64,000 bases of DNA from contig JBBPFI010000014.1 in NCBI GenBank assembly GCA_037974965.1, positions 310,001 to 374,000 of the forward strand, given 5' to 3'. The position numbers and the translations under genes were made by a program. Source of the DNA: Dacryopinax spathularia. Taxonomy: Eukaryota; Basidiomycota; Dacrymycetes; Dacrymycetales; Dacrymycetaceae. Below are positions 32,094 through 40,476 of the stretch, piece after piece. A model generated the notes under the pieces. That model saw only the letters and a program-made list of their open reading frames with translations. It was not told the DNA's origin and searched no databases. Every line of letters starts with the position of its first letter. The stretch's first letter is position 1.

Positions 32094-34051
32094 ATGCCTC
32101 GCATCAAGAATGGTCCCAGCTCGTCGCGCGCTGACCGTATTATCAAGGTAGATATATGCGCACCCAAGTCGAGTATATGCGCATATTTACACTGAGATCT
32201 AGGAAATGACGAAGCCCATCGATGACGACAACTCACCCAAGCCTGCCCGGGCTCGCAAGCGGGTCTATCATACCATCGATAGTGACGACGACACGCAGGT
32301 GGAAACCAGTACGTACCATGATGAGACGTGCCGGCGGCACGCCTGCTCATATGGCATACATAAGGCTCTATCCATCATGCGATGGACTTCTTTGCGAGGG
32401 CTGCCGAAGGCGCGCCTTCCGTCAAGAAGAAGGCTCGCATTCGGCCGATACAGGATGCTGAAGGCAACGACGATGCGGACGAATATAGGCCAAATGTGTA
32501 CGAAGAAGAGAACGAGGAGGACGAGGACGATGCTCCCGTCGTCGTCAGCAGCAAGCGTACCAGTCATGCAGTGAGTGGTCACCCTGTTCATGTCCTCGAT
32601 GTTCTAAGCGCAGCCCAGAAGTCCAACCTGAAGGGTGGTCCTCCTACTTACGCCGATGTTGCCGCCTTGCTGGGTGGCTCGCGGCCGTCGCCCGTGAAGC
32701 CGCAATTGCAAGTGGAGGTGGAGGCTGGGGATGAGACTGACCCGGAGGTGTGCTTCCACAACTGTGAGCATATCCGGACCCCATTGACGCGCTTTCTACA
32801 TAGGCGATTGCTATCATGGTTGGCGGGCAACGCAAGGTTTTCCAAGTCATCCCCGCGAAGAAAACTCGTTGCTATACTTCCGTCAAAGCCTCTGCGAGCG
32901 AGCAGACCCCCAGACGCCCGGGGCCGTCCCCTGTTGCTTCGTCCATCTCTGCTAATAGACCCGTCACCCGTTCGACGACGAGCTCGCGTGTGACGCCTCT
33001 TAAACTCAAGGTGGAGCCCTCACCTTCTACGAAAAGCACCACTCCCACCCAAGTCACCGACAATGAGCCGCCGGTTCAAGCTCGAGAGCTCACCGATCTT
33101 CGCAAATACCTGAGCGCGGTCCAGGGGACTCTTCAGCAGGCTAGAGCGATTTATAATCTGCAACACATCACCATTCATCTGTACCCAACTCCCGCCATCA
33201 AAGAAGCCTTTGCCACGCGCGCCCTGGCAATGGCGAATCAGGATAAACCCCTGGCGGCTCAGGTGAACATCGAATTTTATCCCATGGCCGGCCAAGTCGT
33301 GAGTGTGTTTTTATGCCGCCGTATTGAGTCTGCTGACCGGTCGCTCAGATCATGGAGAACTCCTCCAAGTGCCGCACCCGCTTGAAGTCCCATGCGCAGG
33401 CTGCGATCTGTGGGGAGTGGCCGGAAGTCTTCGATCCCCGCGTGTCCACGGCCTTGCGCAAGGCCACTATCGCTCAGCTTCTGGAAGACTGCAACTTCGT
33501 CTATGGGGAGTTGCGCTTCCATCCTACCTTAGGTACTGTTGTGGAGACGCGTGGACCGTTCCGTAACAAAGCCATCTGGACTGTCCTCAAGACTGGACTC
33601 TTCGGTCGAGGCACAAACGGGGAAGGGTTCCTGTTCCCCGAACTCTGGTACCCCTTTCCTTTGCCGGCGATCGCGGCCGCAGCCATTACGGTGGGTCAAC
33701 CCTGCTAAGGACGAAGGAGCGTATTAACCTCTGTTAGGTGATGTATGCTCTGGAACAGTGGAAGACCGGGGAGAAGGACGACGACTACCAATTCCAAGAA
33801 ACCCGGTATGCGGACAAGTACGAGTACATGCTTGACAACCTGGAGGGTTATGCGGAGTCTCCTCAGACCAGAGCGGCTTGTGTCGAGCTTCAGCAAGAGA
33901 TCCTCGCCTTTGTCTAGTATGCTGAATGGGTCTCTTTGGATCGACCCCGGTCTAACTGTGTCACAGTCCCAACTACAAAGGCAAAGGCAAGCAAGCCGCA
34001 CAGCCGCTATTCGTCAAACTAGATGGATCCGAAGAGATCCAGGGCTCCTGA
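32094..34051 (+). CDS. DUF6532-domain protein
   Basis: Basidiomycete-type protein with a C-terminal DUF6532 domain of unknown function. Eight exons join cleanly in phase from MPRIKNGPSSSRADRIIK (32094-32147) to SEEIQGS (stop 34049-34051). The N-terminal 200 residues are charged and disordered, with KPARARKRVYHTIDSDDDT and an acidic run VYEEENEEDEDDAPVV, suggesting a nuclear protein. The domain starts near ARELTDLRKYLSAVQGTLQQ and shows CNFVYGELRFHPTLG, TRGPFRNKAIWTVLKTGLFG, FPLPAIAAAAITVMYALEQW-KTG, then FQETRYADKYEYMLDNL. These match the family pattern GPFR-x2-I, P-L-P-x-I-A-L, A-L-x-E-W-x-T-G and F-x5-Y-x3-Y. It is divergent from paralogue C with about 700 bases between, carrying two E-boxes. 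Confidence 0.75.
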
Positions 34052-35224
34052 TGAGCCACTTCATCTGTGGCGACCCTCGAGACAGTATATGCACTAGCCT
34101 TATGGGCTGACGAGGCGCCTCTGCAACACCATCTCATTGTCATCCCCTCTATTTTACGATCCGATCTCACCTTTTTTCCGACTTCAAGATGCTACTCACA
34201 ACCCCCTCCCCATAAATGGGTGCCGACTTTCCTCCGCCATATCTCTAAAACTCCAAGCTAGACCTGCACGCAATGAAGGCGTGTATCACCTGTTGAGCGG
34301 GGCGAGGAAGAGGCCACGGCCTCTATGTTGCGCTTCCCATCTATAAGGTGCCGCTATGGCGGACAGTGTCATCATTTCTAATTCTTCACGGCTGTTTTGG
34401 TGTGTCACTGCGCTTCTCTCCCTGATGGACGCTGCTTCCTCCTAATTCGGCAGGCTATGGTTTTTTCAGCTCTTGCGTCGTCGTCCGGTCTCTCCAATAT
34501 GTACGCCCAATCTCGTAGGATGTTCCGTAGTCACATTGCCCACAGTGGAGCGGTTCTCTCCTAGGAAATGACGTCGGGTTGAGCTGTACACTATAAAAAA
34601 TGCAATGTAACATGACGTTCTGTGCCGCCATGACCCTAAGGACCTGAGGTCCAACCTTGTTACGGTTAGTGTTATCACTTAAGTGGACTCGCTCCCTGCT
34701 AAACTCTGGGCCACGCGTACGAAACGATCCGAAACGATCCGCGTGAGAATTCGTACGGAGCAATAGGGATAACAATGCTGTAGAATGAATGTATAGGGAA
34801 GGATTAGCTAAAGAGACGACATTATCGAGAGCAATGAGAGGCAAAATACGGGAAAACGTGGTGCAATCTTGCAGGGATGGAACGAAGCGAAAGAGAATAC
34901 ATGTCAACATGCTGATTGCAAGAAATCTGGGTGGAAGTGACTGGAAAGATCCTGAGGCGAAAATGATGAACCACCATACAGGCGGATGGAAGAGAGAGTG
35001 TGCCAAAGAGAATGGGAAGGCATGGGCTATGACCACAAGGATGTCAACACACGGGATTGACACTGACGGACGAAGTGAAGGTGGTATTGAAGCATGCAGC
35101 AAAGGAGAATGAAGAGGCGAACCGCGCCGTCGCTCAGCGCGACAGAGATTGAGGAAAAGAAAGAATGAGTGTGTACAGGTTAGGCCGAGCACCATAATAT
35201 CCCTTTGGAACAACGAGCGTAGCC
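34052..35224. other. gene-poor intergenic region with a nested inverted repeat
   Basis: About 1.17 kb. At 34716-34757 the arms CGTACGAA and TTCGTACG enclose two tandem copies of GAAACGATCC. A 275-residue minus-strand open frame (34455-35282) crosses the region, but it looks like a by-product of a purine-rich plus strand. No supported gene. Confidence 0.4.
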
Positions 35225-35932
35225 TCAGGTGCAATGAGAACCATATCGGGACGAGTGTGACAGCCAGCTGGCGTAGACCCATCGGTTGGAATCAACTGCG
35301 ACGGTCTCAGTGTCCAGGGAATTCAGCCGTGACGACGAACTGCATGAGGCAACATGAACACGGGGGGCATGGCGATCGAGGCGAGGAGAAACTTTGCGGG
35401 AAGGACAGAGACAAAGAGGGTTACAACAGGAATCGCCGCGCTGTGTTCGTCGGCCAGAGAGGCGGGATCCTAATGATGCCAAGGTTCGAACAGCCCGGAC
35501 GGCGATATCAATACAGACCATGCTCCGTACCAGGGGAATATCGCACATCTCGATGTCCGGCGCGTCGTACTCGTCGCAGGGTACCTTGGAGGTGTGAGCC
35601 CAATCCCTGTAACTATAACGTGCATGCTGACGCACCCCTGTAAGTCTCGACACATCCTCCATTTCCGCATCCAGCGCAGTCTGAAGGTCTTCACCCAGGT
35701 TCAGGGCAGCAGGCATAAGAGGACTAGCGTGAGTGTATGTGTCCTCAACGAAAGGCGGTTGCCAGACGAGTTCAGTCGAACGAACGGAGGGTGTCATAGT
35801 AAGCGTTCCGTTCGGGTCGCCGGCCGAGACGGAGCTAGCAGAAGATGGCGTCCAGTGGGTCGTCCACTGGATCGGCGCGCTGGATTCATGGCTGTATGGC
35901 GGGGCGAACGTCTGACGGTACAGGATGCGCAT
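35225..35932 (-). CDS. hypothetical protein, 235 residues, weak support
   Basis: Open frame from MRILYRQTFAPPYSHESSAP to a stop at 35225. The first 110 residues look plausible as coding (LVWQPPFVEDTYTHASPLMP, LGEDLQTALDAEMEDVSRLT). The rest is Cys/Ser/Arg-rich and less convincing, so the true gene may be shorter and spliced. No family was recognised. One of the 10-bp periodic repeats lies about 330 bases upstream of its start, as for three other genes. Confidence 0.35.
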   Translation of the reverse strand: MRILYRQTFAPPYSHESSAPIQWTTHWTPSSASSVSAGDPNGTLTMTPSVRSTELVWQPPFVEDTYTHASPLMPAALNLGEDLQTALDAEMEDVSRLTGVRQHARYSYRDWAHTSKVPCDEYDAPDIEMCDIPLVRSMVCIDIAVRAVRTLASLGSRLSGRRTQRGDSCCNPLCLCPSRKVSPRLDRHAPRVHVASCSSSSRLNSLDTETVAVDSNRWVYASWLSHSSRYGSHCT

Positions 35933-36261
35933 ATAGGCTGGAGTCGGCCTGTGCGTGCCTTCACTAAAACTAATTTACGCACCGATGGTTGGAAGTGCTG
36001 CGTGTCATCTTGTACGAAGGAGCGTGGCGCTTGAGAGGGCCTGTTACTATAAGGATGGTAGCGAATTGCGTCCTATTGGCCATTAGCGCGCATATATGCT
36101 CTAGAGTAGCATGATCTCACCAGAGAGACTTCGTGCCAGCGAAGTGAAGCGAGCTAAAGATGTTGAGAAGGAGAGTTATGAGATGTACAGACAGTGAAAT
36201 CGGCGAACGGGCAACCCTCACATGGGTGCGGATGCAGGGCATGATGCCGTTCAGGACAAAA

Positions 36262-36316
36262 AAGCAGGAGATAATGGGAGGAAGTGGGAGATATCAGGAG
36301 GCGCAGGAGGAGGAGA
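36262..36316 (-). repeat. 10-bp periodic GGAG repeat, locus 3
   Basis: Five consecutive 10-base intervals carry GGAG in register (AAAGCAGGAG, ATAATGGGAG, GAAGTGGGAG, ATATCAGGAG, then GCGCAGGAGG). On the minus strand this is the same CTCC pattern as loci 1 and 2, reading toward the gene starting at 35932. Confidence 0.65.
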
Positions 36317-37133
36317 CGGCACCAGCTACGCGTCGCGTCGCGGAAGCTAAAGATGCACGTGATGGACAAGTTTTGCCTCCGCAGCTGGGTGGAGGGCACA
36401 CGGACGGACGGCACGGCGGGCCGCGCTGGCGATACCTGTGGTGACTTATCTATCTACTGGCCGTCAGTTCCATTGTTCCTCCATGCCCCTCTTCATCTTA
36501 ATGTCCTCTGTGCGCTGGTTGCGCATCCACCTCCCCCCAATTGACATCCTGCCCCTCCCACCACACCTTCCCAGTTTCTCCAATACTAGAGCAAGAGTCA
36601 GCCATCCTTCCCCTCATGCCCAGCCTTCAGCGTTCTCTGCCCACCGGATGAAAGAACACTCCCATCGCTATGTCGCCCTTCGCGGCCAACGAAGTTGACA
36701 ACCGCACGCATGTTCGCGCCCGGCAAGCATCGACGCGGCCTTTCCTTTGTCTCTGTGCCGACGACGATGAGTTCCCCGTTACCACCCAGCATCGGCGAGG
36801 AGCGAGAGGCACGGTCGGCTACGCCGGACCTCTGGTTCCTTCCCCTTGCGTGCTGTGAGTCCGTCCGCTGAGAGGGACTGTTCCTACGTATTGTCTGATA
36901 CGGACTGTGCTGACCTCCGTCTTGGGATGGCTTGTGACCGCGGTGCCCCAGCGCCTCCTGTTGGCCAGAGTTTCGTCATCTAGGCTTCCAACCGATCTCG
37001 ATAGACGCACCCATCTTCGCTCACATGGCTCCGGAGCGGGTATTCGAGAGCTTGCAACCAGTCGATTGTGGATGGGCTGATGTTAACACCGGCACACTAC
37101 GCGACGGTTTCGAAGATTCTGCGGTCGCTGCAT

Positions 37134-37735
37134 GGCTCAACACCGGTTCCACCATATCCCTGGCAGCCGGTTCTCCCGTGTGCTCGGTATAGGCTGCCAG
37201 GCTCCTTGTGGCCCTAGTCTCCACCAGTCCGCGCTGTTCTGCCTGTTGGGCATTCCTCCAGCGCTCTTCAGCCTGTTGGGCATCACAGGATGCGTTCTCT
37301 TTCGCTCTTCAGCCTGTTGGCCAATTTTCTCGCGTTCTGCAGCCTGTCGGGCATCACACGATGCGTTCTCTTCCGCTCTTCAGCCTGTTGGCCATTTCTC
37401 TCGCGTTTGCTGCACGGCTCAACACCGGTTCCACCATATCCCTGGCAGCCGGTTCTCCCGTGTGCTCGGTATAGGCTGCCAGGCTCCTTGTGGCCCTAGT
37501 CTCCACCAGTCCGCGCTGTTCTGCCTGTTGGGCATCACAGGATGCGTTCTCTTTCGCTCTTCAGCCTGTTGGCCAATTTTCTCGCGTTCTGCAGCCTGTC
37601 GGGCATCACAGGATGCGTTCTCTTCTGCTCTTCAGCCTGTTGGCCATTTCTCTCGCGTTCTGCAGCCTGTTGGGCATCACAGGATGCGTTCTCTTTCGCT
37701 CTTCAGCCTGCCGAGCAGAACAAGATACGTTCTCT
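37134..37735. repeat. nested tandem repeat array (282-bp and about 71-bp units)
   Basis: A block of at least 120 identical bases starting GGCTCAACACCGGTTCCACC occurs at 37134 and again at 37416, a 282-bp period. Between and after these are copies of a roughly 71-bp unit made of a 41-bp and a 30-bp part, each beginning with CAGCCTGTTGGSC on the plus strand. Read on the minus strand the short units give QQAEERxR/QQAAERER-like heptads, as in a coiled coil, but the 71-bp unit breaks the frame from copy to copy. On the plus strand all three frames happen to be open. The array may be a decayed coiled-coil exon or simply a minisatellite. The near-identity of the 282-bp copies points to recent duplication. 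Confidence 0.75.
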
Positions 37736-38489
37736 CGTGCTCATTCTTGTCAGTTGGACTGGGTGAGCTGAACCTGTACGCAGTGTGGGAGGCCTGGAAT
37801 GCGCAACTCTGGGCCCCGTCGTGGGTGGGCGACCCTCAATCAGGGGGTCGGGAGGAGCTGGACGAAGCATAGGTGGTAATTCAAAACCTGGTACGGGCTT
37901 CCCGAGGGCAGTTTTCACAGACGTTCCCACAATAGCAGTTGCTTCGGATTTTGCTGTGAACTCGGCATAAGAATACATTTTGGAATGCAGGGACAGCCTA
38001 GGAGACCACGGAATCTGATGAGTTGATGCGATTGATTGCGACCGGGTGGCAGGATCGACGTAAGCGAGGTCTGATTCCGGCGTGTTGGTGACACGTGGCC
38101 TTGTTATGCATACAGATTTGCCGCGAGTCCCTGACTATGGTCCATCTTCCGTTCCAACGTCCACCTCGTTTTGATCCTCCTTTGCCCCAGCGCATTCGAT
38201 GCAGTCTACTCCGTCCAACTCCTCGTCTCCTGCACGTCTCACACTTGTCGCCCGCGTGTCTGCTGGAATGGATGCTGGTGATAGGGCGGGAGCCCAAGTG
38301 AGTATCGAGGAGAGGTCGCGGCCCACATCTCAGGCAGAATGCGCCTGTTCACGCCGGTGCGCTATGCAATTGTATTGCTCCATAATATCCTGCTGATAAC
38401 TTGCCATCCCGCTTGGCTGCAGTCCCGCTGCGCTTGCATGCATTATATGGCGAAAGGCGCGCCAATGACTGATTCGCCCAAGTGCGTTC

Positions 38490-38540
38490 CAACAGGGTTA
38501 GGGTTAACCGCGTCGCGGCGCGAGAACCCTAACCCCGTTG
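38490..38540. repeat. telomere-motif inverted repeat (TTAGGG/CCCTAA hairpin)
   Basis: Left arm CAACAGGGTTAGGGTT (38490-38505) and right arm AACCCTAACCCCGTTG (38525-38540) are reverse complements with one mismatch in 16. The 19-base spacer is itself CG-rich and partly self-complementary (CGCG, CGCG, CGCG). The arms contain one full TTAGGG plus flanking repeat bases, head to head with CCCTAA. Confidence 0.8.
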
Positions 38541-38836
38541 CTCTGGTCTTGGACCCTGAGTTCCGAAGTGGGGAAACCGAAATTACGATCTCGACCGACG
38601 GTCAGTAACGAGCGTTGGGCGTCGACAATATCGGCGACCACATCCACCGTAGGTCTATAGCATTTGTGGACAAAGAAGCAGGGGCCGGGGTGCTGCGTCG
38701 AGTGACCGACACTGCTGGGCCGCCCACTTTGGTCCCGAGGCGCGCGCTCTCGTCCCGCTTCCTACCCTTGCCAGACACAGTCGCCCCCGCCCTTTGACTC
38801 TACCTAACCGCCTCGAAGCGCCCCACGTCGTTGATC

Positions 38837-39202
38837 ATGGCATACTCAGCTGGTGTACGTGGCCCGGAAGTCCACGTACACATCCACTCTCTGGCTCCCG
38901 GTGCTGCTATGCAACCCTACTACATCGCGTCCGGTCCGCCTATCGTCCTCCCGTACCCCGTCGCCCCCATGCCCCTCCCGCCAATCTACTCGTATCCGCC
39001 TGCATTGCCGATGATGGCATACCCCGAGACGATCGTCCCGCCTCCGATGGCGCTTCCGCCCTATCGTATCGCCAACCGAGACGACGAAGGTTGCTGCTCG
39101 AACGTGTGGAGTGTTCTACGTGTGGTTGGATCCTGCGTCGGACCGATTGTGGACTTGTCCCAGCATTTCGGATGGCTGGGGTCGGGAGTCGGTGGGGCTT
39201 AG
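38837..39202 (+). CDS. small proline-rich protein of unknown function
   Basis: Single open frame of 121 residues starting MAYSAGVRGPEVHVHIHSL. The middle is rich in Pro, Tyr and Met (YPVAPMPLPPIYSYPPALPM); the end has a Cys pair and a short hydrophobic part (CCSNVWSVLRVVGSCVGPIV, DLSQHFGWLGSGVGGA). There is no signal peptide. The composition is consistent through the frame, and C/G-ending codons dominate as in the real genes nearby, which supports coding. No family was recognised. Confidence 0.45.
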   Translation: MAYSAGVRGPEVHVHIHSLAPGAAMQPYYIASGPPIVLPYPVAPMPLPPIYSYPPALPMMAYPETIVPPPMALPPYRIANRDDEGCCSNVWSVLRVVGSCVGPIVDLSQHFGWLGSGVGGA

Positions 39203-40012
39203 TCGATGTATGCATATAAGCTGAGTTGATGACGGAGTTCTGGGGGTGAGTTTCGGAGAATGGTCCATCTGTCGCCCTATTGACGAATGTTTAAAGGCTG
39301 TCACTCATCTCTCGTTGTTCTGCTGGAAGGGTGCGTACAATACTGTGGAGCCTCTCTTCCTTTACTTACAGTGTCACGCAGGTGTAATGATCTTAGTCTG
39401 CAAGTACATGGACGTGCACTGTACTGTACGGGAACGAGGACAACGATAGTGTACAGCTGTGGCTACGTCTGTACGAACAAACAATGCACTGGTCCTTCTT
39501 TCACCCGTTCTTCATATGGACCGATCAGGCTCTCACTGCTCCGCTGTGAAATTTTGCTCGACTATCACGCCACGAATTCAAGTGGAACGGAATCAACGGA
39601 CATTCATGTCTCCCTGAAGCTCCTGGACGATCCCATTCGATCCGGATGGCTCCCGTTACAAGCCTCACCCGCAGTTGACCGTCGATTGATGCTCGGATAA
39701 ACCCTTCTACACCTCCGAGGCGTGGAGGAGGACACAGAGAGTTGCAGGCCGTAGGTGGGCTGCGCGTCGACGTGCTTGTAAGTCTTCCGTTCGACCGATC
39801 GTCCGGCCTGCCTGATGTCAACCTAGCTTCATACTTACTGAGATCGACAGCACACCTGGGCATTTTCCTTTTGTGTCCTCCCACATGGCCAAAACGGTCT
39901 GTTGCGGTCATCACGGTCGCTGATCAGTCTGGACCACGACTTCGTCACACGCGTTCCCTCCCCAAGGAACTTGACGGCCCTCCGGCTAGACCACCCTGAT
40001 TCTGTCCGCTCC
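39203..40012. other. intergenic region
   Basis: About 800 bases before the decayed aconitase exon. Short open frames only; nothing recognised. Confidence 0.35.
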
Positions 40013-40266
40013 TGTGCGCCCGTCAGCGCTGATCGCCCTAACCATGCTCAACACAGCGCAGAGGACGCTCTCGCTGAAGACCTGGCTGGCCCGTTTGAGC
40101 ATGGAGACGGCGATCGCAAGGTTCTCATGTCCCCACCCGAACCCAAAACCTATCTCATCTACGAGAGGATCGAGGACAACCGGACTATTGTCCGTAGCCG
40201 GTACGCATATACCTCCATCTTGAGGTTGGTCAGCTGTCTGACCTATGAGTATGCGTGCGACAACAG
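40013..40266 (+). pseudogene. decayed duplicate of aconitase exon 1 and intron 1
   Basis: This segment aligns with 40446-40720 of the intact gene: the leader TGTGCGCCCG, the ATG (40044, against 40477), the targeting sequence, GDRKVLMSPPEPKTYLIYER (intact gene [20 protein letters not shown]) and IEDN-x3-IVRSR. Even the donor (GCCG|GTRCGCATA) and the acceptor (GACAACAG) of intron 1 are kept. A shift of reading frame after about 25 codons and no continuation into exon 2 show that it is not a working gene. Confidence 0.85.
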
Positions 40267-40476
40267 CTTTCGGGAGGTTCCGAGATAGCCCGGTATAGCA
40301 CGTATGACCTCACAACAGCCTGTCCCGCTTATCACCGTCGACCGCCCCACCTGGTTCGTCCCTCGTCACAGGTTGCTACTCAATCCCTCAACCGCAAGGT
40401 GGCTCTCGTCTCCTCTGTCTGGAACACCACCATCCCTGCCACTCTTGTGCGCCCGTGAGCGCTGGTCTCTCCAACC

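Larger units (their letters stand above)
35933..38836. other. gene-poor repeat-rich stretch
   Basis: Nearly 3 kb with no gene I can support, apart from the repeat array, the 10-bp repeat and the telomere-motif hairpin listed separately. A small minus-strand open frame starting MYSYAEFTAKSEATAIVGTS at 37978 runs into the array and could be the 5' end of a decayed coiled-coil gene. Confidence 0.4.

Noticed and set aside
34455-35282. 275-residue minus-strand open frame
   Set aside because: Composition follows a purine-rich plus strand, no domain or conserved pattern, and it overlaps the end of another candidate on the same strand.
36711-36990. Small spliced frame MFAPGKHRRGLSF… ending QSFVI, considered as a pheromone precursor
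   Set aside because: No CaaX cysteine, weak splice support, no repeat or signal; not enough to call a gene.
37132-37872. 246-residue plus-strand open frame over the repeat array
   Set aside because: All three plus frames are open because of repeat composition; the protein is just the repeat read through.
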